Origin: CAHJXF01 sp038254545
Lineage (GTDB): Bacteria; Pseudomonadota; Gammaproteobacteria; Burkholderiales; Burkholderiaceae_D
Direction of reading: 5' to 3'
Length of the DNA stretch: 64,000 bases
NCBI GenBank assembly: GCA_038254545.1
Contig: JBBSGB010000007.1
Span: 1-64,000 of the forward strand
Below are positions 44,341-54,008 of the stretch, piece by piece. Below the pieces are notes generated by a model, which worked only from the letters and a program-made list of their open reading frames with translations, did no database searches and was not told the DNA's origin. Position 1 is the stretch's first letter. Each line of letters opens with the position of its first letter. The position numbers and the translations under genes are program-made.

Positions 44341-45064
44341 CGAAGAGCGAAAGATGACGCCAGCCGCGTGCGCGCGCATGCGCGGCGAGAGTGGGATCGG
44401 GGTTGGTCGCGACCGGCACGGTCACGTGTTCGAGCAGGGCGATGTCGTTGCGCGAGTCGCTGTAGAAAGTCGACGACGCGAAGCTCTGCCATGCGAGGCC
44501 GAGGCTTTCCAGCCAGTTCGTCACGCGCGCGAGCTTGCCTTCCCTGAAGCAAGGCTCGCCGCGTACGCCGCCGGTGAAGCGGCCGTCATCCTGCGCGGGG
44601 ATGGTCGCGATCAGATGCTCGACGCCGAAGCGCCGCGCGATCGGCGCGGTGACAAAGGCGTTGGTCGCCGTCACGATCGCGCACAGGTCGCCGGCCTTGC
44701 GGTGGACGTCGACCAATGCGAGCGCGCGCCCCGTGACTTGCGGCTCGACCACCTTACTCATGAATTCGGCGTGCAGGCGAGCCAGCGATGCGCGATCGTT
44801 CTTGGCCAACGGCGCCAGGCCGAACTCGAGGAAGGCGCGCATGTCGAGCGTGCCCGCTTTGTACTGCTCGTAGAACTCCTCGTTGCGGCGTCTGAACCAT
44901 TCGACATCGACGATGCCCTTCTGCGCGAGAAAGTTGCCCCACTCGAAGTCGCTGTCGATCGGCAGCAAGGTGTGATCGAGGTCGAAGAGCGCGAGGCGCA
45001 GGGTGGTCGCGTCGGCGCCACCGGCTGCATCGCCCGCGCCCGCGTTGATCGCGATCGCAGTCAT
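44318..45064 (-). CDS. HAD-IB family hydrolase, SerB-like
   Basis: 248 residues from the ATG at 45064, which is preceded by GAGGAGGAC. Motif I ALFDLDHTLLPIDSD, motif II IVTATNAF and motif III/IV FYSDSRNDIALL define a HAD phosphatase of subfamily IB, the SerB/PSP-like group. It lies next to pcnB in Burkholderiales. The physiological substrate is not known; phosphoserine is possible. Its stop lies within the 5' end of pcnB, a 23-base overlap. Confidence 0.88.
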
Positions 45065-45071
45065 GTCCTCC

Positions 45072-45806
45072 TCAAGCGGCATGGTCGAGAGGCGCATCGA
45101 AAAGGCTCGCGCGTTCGAGATATTCGCGAATCAGCGGCACGGTGATGGCGCGCTGGTGTTCGAGTGCGTAGCGATCGAGCGCGTCGACCATGCGCATCAG
45201 CGAGCCCAGGTCGCGCGCGAAATGCGTGAGCAGATGGCGGCGCACGTCCGGCGTGAGTGCGAAGCCGCGCTCGCCGGCACGACGCGCGAGCGCCGCATCT
45301 TTGGCTTCGTCGTCGAGCCCGTGCAGTTCGAAGGCGAGACCCCATGCGAGGCGCGAGCGCAGATCGTCGCGACCCGGCGCGAGCGCGAGGTCGCGCGGCG
45401 CCGCGTTGCCGGCAACCACGATTGCCGCACGCGGTTCCGCGCGCATCGCATTCAACGCGTGAAACAAGGCCTCCTGCACATCGGCGCCGGTCGCTTCGAT
45501 ATCGTCGATCGCGAGCAGGCAGCGCGCTTGCGACGGTGCGCAGGTCATCGCATTGCGAACGTCTTCGCCGGCGATCGCGTTTGCCGCGAGATAGCGGCCA
45601 TCGAGCATCCGGCATGCGGCGCGCAGCAGGTGGCTGCGCCCACTGCCGGCTTCGCCCCAGAGATAGAGGCAGCGCGCCGGTGGATCCGCGACCGGCGCCG
45701 CGCACAGGCGACGCAAGGCAGCGAGCGCCTCCGCATTTCGACCGACGATGAAATTGTCTAGCGTCGGTTGCGGCGCCGGGCCGAGGTCGAGCAGCAATTG
45801 GTTCAT
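45072..45806 (-). CDS. hda: Hda, DnaA inactivator
   Basis: 244 residues from the ATG at 45806. The N-terminal QLLLDLG is the beta-clamp-binding motif of Hda. The AAA+ core has Walker A GEAGSGRSHLLRA and Walker B LLAIDDIEA, with sensor-like VAGNAAPRDLAL and a DnaA-like domain III lid LMRMVDALDRYAL. Bound to the sliding clamp it stimulates ATP hydrolysis on DnaA after initiation. It ends 7 bases before the HAD gene and lies 37 bases after perM on the same strand. Confidence 0.93.
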   Translation of the reverse strand: MNQLLLDLGPAPQPTLDNFIVGRNAEALAALRRLCAAPVADPPARCLYLWGEAGSGRSHLLRAACRMLDGRYLAANAIAGEDVRNAMTCAPSQARCLLAIDDIEATGADVQEALFHALNAMRAEPRAAIVVAGNAAPRDLALAPGRDDLRSRLAWGLAFELHGLDDEAKDAALARRAGERGFALTPDVRRHLLTHFARDLGSLMRMVDALDRYALEHQRAITVPLIREYLERASLFDAPLDHAA

Positions 45807-45843
45807 GGTGCCGAGAGTGTCCGGTGCGCGCAGCGAGCGTTGC

Positions 45844-46995
45844 TCACTTTGCATCGCGGTCCGCGGCGCCGTGAATCCTGTCGGGCCGTTCCAGCGCTGC
45901 GCGCGCGCGGCGAGCCGATCCGGCGTCGCGATAGAAATCGCTTTCGACATAGTGTCGCCGGGCGTGCGTCAGCGCGACCACGAGAACCGCGCTGACCGGC
46001 AGCGCGAGCAGGATGCCGAAGAAGCCGAACAGCTCACCGAACGCGAGCAACGCGAAGATCACCGCGATCGGGTGCAGGCCGATGCTCTCGCCCACCAGAC
46101 GCGGCACCAGGATCACGGTCTCGAGGACCTGGCCGAGGCCGTAGATCACGGCAACCGCGAGAAATCCGTAGAGGTTGCCGAACTGCAGCGTCGCCGCGAG
46201 CAGCGCGAGCACCAGACCGGTGAAAAAGCCTACGTAGGGGATGAACACCAGCAAGCCGGTCAGAATGCCGACCGGCAACGCGATCTCGAAGCGCGCGACC
46301 GCGAGAGCGGCCGAGTAGTAGACCGCCAGGACCAGCATCACCAGCAACTGGCCGCGCAGGAACTTCGAGAGCACGTGATCGATCTCGCCGGTCATCGTGC
46401 CGACGCGGGCGTGCACGCCGCGCGGGACCAGCGTGGCGAACCTGGACCACACCATGTGCCAGTCGATCAGCAGATAGAACAGCACGATCAACGCGAGGAA
46501 AGCGGTGGCCGCCCATGAGAGCGCCGCGGCGCCGCCGATGCGCAGATACGCGAGCGCAGACTTCGCGACGCTTTCGACGGCGAAATGCTCGGCGACGAAA
46601 GCGCGTACCACCTGGGCATTGAGTTCGACATCGATGCCAAACCACGACGACAGCCTGGGCGCGAGCCCGGTCTGCATGCGCGCTAACAGGCCGGGCAGTT
46701 TTTCGCGCGCCTGAAGAAACTCCTTCTGCAGCACCGGCACAATGATCAGCACGAGGAAGATCACCATTGCCAGCAGCAGCAACAGCATCAGCAGCGAGGC
46801 CAGCCAGCGCGGTACGCGACGTTTCGCGAGCCAGTCGACGCCCGGATTGAGGATGTAGCCGAGTATGGCCGCGAGCAGGAACGGCGTCAGTACCGGGGCG
46901 AGCAGCCAGAGCAACAGGCAGGTCGCGCCGACGATGGCAAGCCACGCCAGGGTCTGGCGCTGGAGCAGGGGAATCGGGCTGTCCGGTTGGGTCAT
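45844..46995 (-). CDS. perM: PerM/AI-2E family permease
   Basis: 383 residues with about seven to eight hydrophobic segments. The pattern LAPVLTPFLLAAILGYILNPGV, the PRWLASLLMLLLLLAMVIFL pair, and the C-terminal FIPYVGFFTGLVLALLAATLQ are typical of the AI-2E/PerM family, which includes ion antiporters and the autoinducer-2 exporter TqsA. Substrate is unknown here. The position hda-perM-purM is conserved in Burkholderiales. The gene diverges from purM with 249 bases between the starts; I see no further gene in that interval. Confidence 0.9.
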   Translation of the reverse strand: MTQPDSPIPLLQRQTLAWLAIVGATCLLLWLLAPVLTPFLLAAILGYILNPGVDWLAKRRVPRWLASLLMLLLLLAMVIFLVLIIVPVLQKEFLQAREKLPGLLARMQTGLAPRLSSWFGIDVELNAQVVRAFVAEHFAVESVAKSALAYLRIGGAAALSWAATAFLALIVLFYLLIDWHMVWSRFATLVPRGVHARVGTMTGEIDHVLSKFLRGQLLVMLVLAVYYSAALAVARFEIALPVGILTGLLVFIPYVGFFTGLVLALLAATLQFGNLYGFLAVAVIYGLGQVLETVILVPRLVGESIGLHPIAVIFALLAFGELFGFFGILLALPVSAVLVVALTHARRHYVESDFYRDAGSARRARAALERPDRIHGAADRDAK

Positions 46996-47244
46996 GCGCG
47001 CTGAAGCGGAGGTGGCGGTTCGCGGTGGATGGAAAGAGCGAGGCGGTGTGTCGAGGATGGCCGCTGTATCGCGATCAATGCCTAATCGCTGGGATAGAAT
47101 GCGCCGCGAGCGATCGGTCGAGCGGGGATTTCAATGCACTCCATGCCACCGGCGCGTCATCCGTGCGCCATTCGATTTCAAGACGTGAGCCGCCGCAAAA
47201 GGCGCTACTTTATCAGGCAGCGGCCCTTCTTCCCTACCACCGCC

Positions 47245-48288
47245 ATGACCGGACTGTCCTATCGCGATGCCGGCGTCGATATCGATGCCGGCGATGCGCT
47301 CGTCGAGAACATCAAGCCGTTCGCCAAGCGCACCATGCGGCCCGAGGTGCTTGCCGGCATCGGCGGCTTCGGTGCGCTGATCGAATTGCCCAAGCGCTAT
47401 CGCGAGCCGGTGCTGGTCGCCGGCACCGATGGCGTAGGCACCAAGCTCAAGCTCGCGTTCGCCATGCAGAAGCATTCGACCATCGGCATCGACCTGGTGG
47501 CGATGAGCGTCAACGACATCCTCGTGCAGGGCGCCGAGCCGCTCTTCTTCCTCGACTACTACGTATGCGAGAAGCTCGAAGTCGCGGTCGCGACCGAGGT
47601 GGTGCGCGGCATTGCGGCCGGTTGCGAGCAGGCGGGTTGCGCGCTGATCGGCGGCGAGACCGCCGAGCATCCGAATGCATTTCCGGTCGGCGAATACGAT
47701 CTCGCGGGTTTCGCCGTCGGCGTGGTCGAGAAGTCGCTTGCGATCGACGGCAGCGGCATCGCCGAAGGCGACGTGCTGATCGGTTTGGCCTCGAGCGGTC
47801 TGCATTCGAACGGTTTCTCGCTGGTGCGCAGGATCGTCGACAGGAGCGGTGCCGATCTACATGGTCAGTTGTCTTCGATGAGCGAGCCGCTCGGAGACGC
47901 GCTGCTCGCGCCGACGCGCATCTATGTGAAGCCGGTGCGCGCGCTTCTGGAGAACATGCAGATCAGGGGCATGGCGCATATCACCGGCGGCGGCCTGACC
48001 GAGAACACGCATCGCATGTTTCCCGCCCATCTGTCGGCGGAAATCGCGCTCGACTCGTGGGTGCGACCTGCGCTGTTCGACTGGCTGCAGCGCGAAGGCG
48101 GTGTTACCGACGACGAGATGCTGCGCACCTTCAATTGCGGCATCGGATTCGTGCTGGTGGTGAGCGAAGGCGATGCCGATGCGGCGATCGCGCAGCTCAA
48201 CGCGTCAAGCGAAAGCGCCACGAACTCTGCGAAACGCATCGGCAGTGTAATTGCCTCGCACGGCGCGGCCGAGACGGTCTTCATCTGA
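47245..48288 (+). CDS. purM: Phosphoribosylformylglycinamidine cyclo-ligase PurM
   Basis: 347 residues from the ATG at 47245. LVAGTDGVGTKLKLAF, HSTIGIDLVAMSVNDILVQG, and GCALIGGETAEHP are the PurM/AIRS core; TGGGLTENTHRMFP and the C-terminal GIGFVLVV complete the fold. It converts FGAM to AIR with ATP in purine synthesis. The N-terminal start matches the usual MTGLSYRDAGVDIDAG. It is followed at 106 bases by arsS. Confidence 0.96.
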   Translation: MTGLSYRDAGVDIDAGDALVENIKPFAKRTMRPEVLAGIGGFGALIELPKRYREPVLVAGTDGVGTKLKLAFAMQKHSTIGIDLVAMSVNDILVQGAEPLFFLDYYVCEKLEVAVATEVVRGIAAGCEQAGCALIGGETAEHPNAFPVGEYDLAGFAVGVVEKSLAIDGSGIAEGDVLIGLASSGLHSNGFSLVRRIVDRSGADLHGQLSSMSEPLGDALLAPTRIYVKPVRALLENMQIRGMAHITGGGLTENTHRMFPAHLSAEIALDSWVRPALFDWLQREGGVTDDEMLRTFNCGIGFVLVVSEGDADAAIAQLNASSESATNSAKRIGSVIASHGAAETVFI

Positions 48289-48394
48289 CCGTCGTTGCAT
48301 TTGCAATAGCCATGAACGAATCGATCGAGGATCGATCGTAAGAAATCGGCCGCTCAATCCGACTGCTCGAACAATCTGCCTTTCGTGAGACGCC

Positions 48395-49360
48395 ATGCAC
48401 GCAACCTACCCGTTGCTTCGCAAAACAAACTTCCCGTCGATACGTCGCAATACGCTCGACACACTGCAAGTCAACCTGGGCTACCAGTGCAACCAGACTT
48501 GCCAGCATTGCCATGTCAATGCCGGACCGACCCGCACGGAAATGATGGATGAAGAAACCATCGCGTTCGTGTTGCAGGTTCTCGAGGAGCGTCAGCTATC
48601 GACGCTGGATCTGACCGGAGGCGCGCCCGAACTCAATCGACATTTCCGGCCGCTGGTACGCGCCGCACGGGCCATGGATGTGCGGGTGATCGATCGCTGC
48701 AACCTGACCATACTGTTCGAGTCCGGGCAAGAAGATCTGGCCAGCTTTCTTGCGGAACAGCGGGTGGAGGTGACGGCATCGCTGCCTTGTTATTCGCAGG
48801 AGAACGTCGATAATCAACGCGGCGACGGCGTGTTCGACAAGAGCATTACCGCGTTGCAGGCGTTCAATGCGCTCGGTTATGGGCGACCCGGCAGCGGCCT
48901 GATCTTGAATCTGGTCTATAACCCGCAGGGTCCTTCATTGCCGCCGGGCCAGCAGCAACTCGAATCCGATTACAAACGCGAGTTGGCCGCGCATTTCGAT
49001 ATTACATTCAACCAGCTTTATGTATTGGCCAATATGCCGATTCAGCGTTTTGGCAGCATGCTGATTTCCAAAGGCCAGTTCGTCGATTACATGAAGCTGT
49101 TGAAAGCAAACTTCAGCGCCGGCAATCTGGATTCCGTGATGTGCAAGAACTTGATCAGTGTCGATTGGCAAGGGTTTCTGCACGACTGCGATTTCAATCA
49201 GATGCTGGCGATGCCGATGCGGCTCGGCAAGCTGACGCGCCCGCACCTGCGCGACTTGCTCGGCGCCGACGTCACGGGTCTGCCGATCACGATTGCCGAT
49301 CACTGCTACGGCTGCACCGCAGGGCAGGGCAGTAGCTGCGGCGGGGCGCTGGCGGCGTAA
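48395..49360 (+). CDS. arsS: Arsenosugar biosynthesis radical SAM protein ArsS
   Basis: 321 residues. The iron-sulfur motif CNQTCQHC is at about residue 33-40 within QVNLGYQCNQTCQHCHVNAG. Further family features are DLTGGAPELNRHFR, LNLVYNPQGPSLPPGQQQLE and the C-terminal cysteine set CYGCTAGQGSSCGG that would bind an auxiliary cluster. ArsS is known to transfer a 5'-deoxyadenosyl group to dimethylarsinous acid, giving the precursor of arsenosugars. It opens a five-gene cluster. The methyltransferase ArsM, its usual partner, is not in this window. Confidence 0.9.
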   Translation: MHATYPLLRKTNFPSIRRNTLDTLQVNLGYQCNQTCQHCHVNAGPTRTEMMDEETIAFVLQVLEERQLSTLDLTGGAPELNRHFRPLVRAARAMDVRVIDRCNLTILFESGQEDLASFLAEQRVEVTASLPCYSQENVDNQRGDGVFDKSITALQAFNALGYGRPGSGLILNLVYNPQGPSLPPGQQQLESDYKRELAAHFDITFNQLYVLANMPIQRFGSMLISKGQFVDYMKLLKANFSAGNLDSVMCKNLISVDWQGFLHDCDFNQMLAMPMRLGKLTRPHLRDLLGADVTGLPITIADHCYGCTAGQGSSCGGALAA

Positions 49361-49425
49361 GCGCTGCGGCGTAATCGTCACCCGACATCGTCGCCCGTCA
49401 CCTGCGCGCTGCGGGCCAATCGAAC

Positions 49426-51591
49426 ATGCACGCCAGGAAAATCGCCATCGCGGTTCTGATCGTTGCCGCAATCGCGGCTTATTTCCTTTTCGACCTGGGC
49501 CAATATTTCAATCTGGCCTTCCTGAAGTCGAGTCAGCAGTCGTTCAACGCGTACTACGGCGCGCATCCGATCCAGACGATTGCGATTTATTTCGGCGCCT
49601 ACGTGGCCGTCGCCGCCTTGTCCCTGCCGGGCGCGGCCGTGATGACGCTGGCGGGTGGCGCGTTGTTCGGCCTGGTGACCGGAACGGTGATCGTGTCGTT
49701 CGCATCCGCGATGGGAGCGGCGCTCGCCATGCTGGCGTCGCGCCACCTGCTGCGCGATTGGGTCAGGGGCCGCTTCGGAAACAAGCTCAAGGCGATCGAT
49801 GCCGGAATCGAGCGCGATGGTGCGTTCTACTTATTCACGCTGCGGCTGGTGCCGTTGTTCCCGTTCTTCCTCGTCAATCTCCTGATCGGGTTGACCGCGC
49901 TCGGGGTCTGGCGCTTCTACTGGGTCAGTCAGCTCGGCATGCTCGCGGGCACGCTCGTGTACGTCAATGCGGGAACGCAACTCGCGCAAATCGAGAGCCT
50001 CGGCGGTGTCTTGTCGGTGGGGGTGATCGGGTCGTTCGTGTTGCTCGGCTTGTTGCCGCTGGCGGCAAAGAAAATCCTGCAATGGTTCAAGGCGCGCAAG
50101 GTTTACGCGAGATGGAAAAAGCCGGCGCGCTTCGACAACAACCTGATCGTGATCGGCGCGGGCGCGGCGGGACTCGTCACGTCGTACATCGCCGCGACCG
50201 TCAAGGCCAAGGTCACGCTGATCGAGGGCAACAAGATGGGCGGCGATTGCCTGAACTTCGGTTGTGTGCCTTCGAAGGCGCTGATCCGATCGGCCAGTTT
50301 CATCAGGCAGGCGCGCGATTCGCAGGCGCTCGGCATCGCCAGGGCCGATGTCGCGTTCGACTTCGCAGATGTGATGAAAAGAATCCATCGCGTCATCCGC
50401 GCGATAGAACCGCACGATTCGGTCGAGCGCTACGTCGGGCTGGGCGTGGATGTGATCGAAGGCCACGCGAACATCGTCTCGCCCTGGGAAGTCGAAGTCG
50501 ATGGCCGGCGCCTGACGACGCGCGCGATCGTGATAGCAGCCGGCTCGCGTCCGGTCGTGCCGTCGATTCCAGGGCTCGAAGACGTGGGCTATGTCACGTC
50601 GGACACACTGTGGTCGTTGACGCAATTGCCCAGGCGCCTGGTGGTTCTGGGCGGAGGCCCGATCGGCTGCGAACTGGCGCAGGCGTTCGCGCGTTTTGGC
50701 AGCGATGTGACGCAGGTGGAAATGGCGCCGCGCCTGATGGGCCGCGAAGATCTGGAAGTGTCCGCGCTGATTGCGGACGCGCTCGCGGCCGATGGAGTCA
50801 GAGTGCTGACCGGGCACGAGGCGGTACGTTGTGAAAGCGACGGCGAGCAGAAGCGTCTGTTCGTCAGGCAGGCCGCTCACGGATCGCAGGCAGCGCATGA
50901 AGCGCATCCGGAATCAGCCATCGCGTTCGACCTGCTGCTGTGTGCCGTCGGACGCGCCGCGCGCACCGAGGGTTATGGACTGGAACAACTCGGCATCCCG
51001 CTATCGAAAGGCAAGACCATCGAGACCGATGCCTATCTGCAAACCCTGTATCCCAACATCTACGCCTGCGGCGATGTCGCAGGCCCCTGGCAGTTCACGC
51101 ATACCGCCGCGCATCAGGCTTGGTATGCGGCGGTGAACGCGCTGTTCGGTTCGTTCAAGCGCTTTCGCGTCGATGACCGCGTCATTCCATGGTGCACCTT
51201 CACCGCGCCGGAAGTTGCGCGCGTCGGGCTGTCCGAGCAGGACGCGAAAGAGCAGAAGATAGAATGCGAAGTGACGCGCTACGAGATCGCCGAACTCGAT
51301 CGCGCGATCACCGATGAAACCGCACACGGCTTCGTCAAAGTGCTGACGGCGCCCGGCAAGGACAGGATCCTCGGCGCCGTGATCGTGGGCGAGCATGCGG
51401 GAGAACTGCTGACCGAATTCGTGTTGGCCATGAAGCATGGATTGGGGTTGAACAAGATCCTCGGCACGATTCACATCTATCCGACGTTGTCGGAAGCCAA
51501 CAAATATGCGGCAGGCGAATGGAAGCGCGCGCATGCGCCGCAGCGCCTGCTGCGATGGTCCGGCCGCTATCACGCATGGCGACGAAGATGA
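49426..51591 (+). CDS. TVP38/TMEM64 membrane domain fused to FAD-dependent disulfide oxidoreductase
   Basis: 721 residues in two parts. Residues ~1-225 are a TVP38/DedA-like membrane domain (PGAAVMTLAGGALFGLVTG, RLVPLFPFFLVNLLIGLTAL). Residues ~240-721 are a mercuric-reductase/lipoamide-dehydrogenase-like flavoprotein: NLIVIGAGAAGLV, the redox pair C275/C280 in GGDCLNFGCVPSKAL, the second dinucleotide fold VVLGGGPIGCELA, ACGDVAGPWQFTH, and the C-terminal IHIYPTLSEA His-Glu pair. The reducing active site is complete. This two-domain arrangement recurs beside arsenosugar genes; the electron acceptor is unknown. It ends within the start of the next gene (ATGA). Confidence 0.88.
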   Translation: MHARKIAIAVLIVAAIAAYFLFDLGQYFNLAFLKSSQQSFNAYYGAHPIQTIAIYFGAYVAVAALSLPGAAVMTLAGGALFGLVTGTVIVSFASAMGAALAMLASRHLLRDWVRGRFGNKLKAIDAGIERDGAFYLFTLRLVPLFPFFLVNLLIGLTALGVWRFYWVSQLGMLAGTLVYVNAGTQLAQIESLGGVLSVGVIGSFVLLGLLPLAAKKILQWFKARKVYARWKKPARFDNNLIVIGAGAAGLVTSYIAATVKAKVTLIEGNKMGGDCLNFGCVPSKALIRSASFIRQARDSQALGIARADVAFDFADVMKRIHRVIRAIEPHDSVERYVGLGVDVIEGHANIVSPWEVEVDGRRLTTRAIVIAAGSRPVVPSIPGLEDVGYVTSDTLWSLTQLPRRLVVLGGGPIGCELAQAFARFGSDVTQVEMAPRLMGREDLEVSALIADALAADGVRVLTGHEAVRCESDGEQKRLFVRQAAHGSQAAHEAHPESAIAFDLLLCAVGRAARTEGYGLEQLGIPLSKGKTIETDAYLQTLYPNIYACGDVAGPWQFTHTAAHQAWYAAVNALFGSFKRFRVDDRVIPWCTFTAPEVARVGLSEQDAKEQKIECEVTRYEIAELDRAITDETAHGFVKVLTAPGKDRILGAVIVGEHAGELLTEFVLAMKHGLGLNKILGTIHIYPTLSEANKYAAGEWKRAHAPQRLLRWSGRYHAWRRR

Positions 51592-52268
51592 AGCCGAACC
51601 TGTCGATCGTGATGCCGGTGTTCAACGAGTCTGAACGTATCGTCGATGCGCTTGTCGCTTTGCAGGGCCTGCGTGCGCAATCCACCGAAGTGGTCGTGGT
51701 CGATGGCGGCAGCACCGATGACAGCATCGCGCTTGCCCGACCGCTGGCCGACCTGGTGACGAGTTCCACGCGTGGACGCGCACAGCAGATGAATGCGGGC
51801 GCTGGCGTCGCGAGCGGCGACGTGCTGCTGTTCCTTCATGCGGACACTTCGCTGCCGGCGCAAGGCGGTGAGCTGATCATCGCGGGACTCTCGCGGCCCG
51901 GTCATGTGTGGGGCCGATTCGATGTGCAAATCGAAGGACGATCGCCGTTGCTCAAGCTGGTCGCAAGAGCGATGAATCTGCGCTCGCGGTGGACCGGCAT
52001 CGCGACCGGCGACCAGGCGATGTTCGTGAAGCGCGAAGATTTTTTTTCCGTGGGCGGATTCCCGCTGCAGCCGTTGATGGAAGACATCGAGATGTCGACG
52101 CGCCTCAAGTCTCGTTCGGCGCCGCTCTGCCTCCACGAGCAGGTCACGACTTCGGGGCGGCGCTGGGATAGAGAGGGCGTATGCCGCACTATCTTCCTGA
52201 TGTGGCGACTGCGTCTGTCGTACTGGCTTGGCACGCCCGCCGACAAACTGGCCCGGGCCTATCGATGA
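51588..52268 (+). CDS. Glycosyltransferase family 2, arsenosugar type (TIGR04283-like)
   Basis: 226 residues from the ATG at 51588, chosen because it forms an ATGA overlap with the upstream stop. The GT-A nucleotide-sugar fold is seen in NLSIVMPVFNESERIV, VVVDGGSTDDS, the DXD-like FLHADTSLP and GGFPLQPLMEDIEMSTRL. This is the small GT2 consistently found with arsS and predicted to act in arsenosugar assembly. Donor and acceptor are unknown. It overlaps the next gene by four bases. Confidence 0.86.
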   Translation: MKPNLSIVMPVFNESERIVDALVALQGLRAQSTEVVVVDGGSTDDSIALARPLADLVTSSTRGRAQQMNAGAGVASGDVLLFLHADTSLPAQGGELIIAGLSRPGHVWGRFDVQIEGRSPLLKLVARAMNLRSRWTGIATGDQAMFVKREDFFSVGGFPLQPLMEDIEMSTRLKSRSAPLCLHEQVTTSGRRWDREGVCRTIFLMWRLRLSYWLGTPADKLARAYR

Positions 52269-52879
52269 AAAACGATTGCGCGCTGATCGTGTTCGCCAAA
52301 GCGCCCGTGCCTGGCTACGCGAAGACGCGGCTGGCCCGGGTCATGGGCGCCGAAGCGGCTGCGCGCCTGTCGTCGCGCATGCTGACCGAAACATTGACCC
52401 ATGCCATCGAGGCCGGCATCGGTCGGGTCGAACTGTGCTGCGCGCCCGACACCACGCATCCGGAATTCACACGCGCCGCAGTCGAGCACGGCGTCAGCCT
52501 CACATCGCAAGGCGAGGGCGATCTCGGCACTCGCATGGGTCGGGCGCTGACACGCAGCCTGCATGTGCATAGCCACGTCCTCTTGATCGGCGCCGATGCA
52601 CCGAGCCTCGATGCCGCGTGTCTGCGCGATGCGGCGGCGGCGCTGCGTACCCACGCGGCGGTATTCGTTCCCGCGGCCGACGGCGGCTATGTGTTGGTGG
52701 GCTTGGCTCGGCCGATGCCCACGCTGTTCGAAGGCATCGCGTGGGGCAGCAGCGATGTCATGGCGCAGACGCGCGAACATCTTCGCGCGTGGGGTATCGA
52801 CGCGATGGAGCTTCCTTCGCTTCACGATGTCGATGAGCCGGAAGACCTGGTGCATGTACCGAACGCGTGGCTGACATGA
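52265..52879 (+). CDS. Glycosyltransferase/nucleotidyltransferase-like, arsenosugar type (TIGR04282-like)
   Basis: 204 residues from the ATG at 52265 (ATGA overlap). The N-terminus ALIVFAKAPVPGYAKTRLAR is the signature of this DUF2064 family, related to nucleotidyltransferases with an Rx(K)TRL binding motif; LLIGADAPSLDAACLRDA and VFVPAADGGYVLVGLARP complete it. It accompanies the previous gene in arsenosugar clusters. The reaction, possibly activation or transfer of a sugar, is not proven. Four bases separate it from the flavoprotein gene. Confidence 0.85.
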   Translation: MKNDCALIVFAKAPVPGYAKTRLARVMGAEAAARLSSRMLTETLTHAIEAGIGRVELCCAPDTTHPEFTRAAVEHGVSLTSQGEGDLGTRMGRALTRSLHVHSHVLLIGADAPSLDAACLRDAAAALRTHAAVFVPAADGGYVLVGLARPMPTLFEGIAWGSSDVMAQTREHLRAWGIDAMELPSLHDVDEPEDLVHVPNAWLT

Positions 52880-52883
52880 CGCG

Positions 52884-54008
52884 ATGAAGCGACTCGTGCT
52901 GGTGGGCGCCGGCCACGCGCATGCGCAGGTGCTGCTGGAATTTGCACAGCGCCGGATCGACAACATCGACATCGTGCTGGTGTCGCCGGTGGATCAAGCG
53001 CCCTATTCAGGCATGGTGCCGGGCTGGCTGGCCGGCCACTACGCATGGGAAGAATGCTGCCTCGATTTCGCGCATCTGTGCCGGCGCGCCGGAGCTCGCC
53101 TGCACGTCGATACGGCCACCGGCATCGATAGCGATCGCTCGGAATTGATACTTGCCGGCGGCGAGAGGCTCGGCTATGACTGGTTGTCGCTGAACATCGG
53201 CTCGACGCTCGTGCCGCCGGCGAGCGAACACCCGCGCGTGTTGGCGATGCGTCCGTTGTCGGCGCTGCGCGAACGTTGGGATGCATTGCTCGACTCGGTT
53301 GGCCGACTTGCCGATGGCGCCTGCTATCGGGTGGTGATGATCGGGGGCGGACCTGCCGGAGTGGAAAGCGTGCTGGCCGCGCATCGGCGCTTGACGCAGG
53401 TGGCGCCGCGCGTTCGCTTGCAGTTGACGCTCGCCACCGATGGCGATGATCTCATGGAAGGCATGGCGCGAGGCGCCGCGCGTCGGTTGCGTGCGCAACT
53501 CGCGCGCCGCGACATCGCCATCGTCAACGGCTTTCGTGCCGAGCATCTGCAAGCCGATCGCGTTGTCGGCGCCGATGGACGCGCGCTTGCGGCCGACGCG
53601 GTGTTGTGGGCCACGGGTGCCGAAGCGTACGGCTGGCCGGGCACGTCCGGCCTCGCGGTCGATGCGCGCGGTTTCGTGCGGATCGACGCCAACCTGCGGT
53701 CGCTGTCGCATCCGGATATTCTTTCCGCCGGTGATTGCGCGCAATGGGACGACCCGCTGCCGAAGGCAGGCGTGTACGCAGTGCGCATGGGTCCGGTGCT
53801 TGCTCACAATCTTCGTGCCGTGATCCGCGATCGGTCCTTGCAGGCATACCGGCCGCAGCGGCGCACCCTGGTATTGATCGGCAGCGGCGATGCGTACGCG
53901 GTCGCGGCTTGGGGGCCGTTGGCCTGGCAAGGTGAGTGGGTGTGGAAGTGGAAGCAGCGCATCGATCGCCGCTTCGTTGCGCGCTACAACACTTCGCAGG
54001 AATGCTGA
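52884..54008 (+). CDS. FAD-dependent oxidoreductase (NDH-2-like / SelD-linked type)
   Basis: 374 residues. FAD-binding RLVLVGAGHAHAQVLLEF at the N-terminus, a second nucleotide fold YRVVMIGGGPAGVESVLAA at about residue 150, and ILSAGDCAQWDDPLPKAGVYA near residue 280 place it with the pyridine nucleotide-disulfide family that is often fused or linked to selenophosphate synthetase and also found in arsenosugar clusters. No CxxC/CxxxxC redox pair is visible, so electrons probably pass from NAD(P)H to FAD and on to a separate acceptor. It is the last intact gene of the arsS operon. Confidence 0.85.
   Translation: MKRLVLVGAGHAHAQVLLEFAQRRIDNIDIVLVSPVDQAPYSGMVPGWLAGHYAWEECCLDFAHLCRRAGARLHVDTATGIDSDRSELILAGGERLGYDWLSLNIGSTLVPPASEHPRVLAMRPLSALRERWDALLDSVGRLADGACYRVVMIGGGPAGVESVLAAHRRLTQVAPRVRLQLTLATDGDDLMEGMARGAARRLRAQLARRDIAIVNGFRAEHLQADRVVGADGRALAADAVLWATGAEAYGWPGTSGLAVDARGFVRIDANLRSLSHPDILSAGDCAQWDDPLPKAGVYAVRMGPVLAHNLRAVIRDRSLQAYRPQRRTLVLIGSGDAYAVAAWGPLAWQGEWVWKWKQRIDRRFVARYNTSQEC

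Noticed and set aside
48320..48336. ATCGATC-GAG-GATCGAT inverted repeat between purM and arsS.
   Set aside because: The 7-bp arms are GATC/CGAT-rich and such words are frequent in this genome; without a T run or promoter context I cannot call it a terminator or operator.
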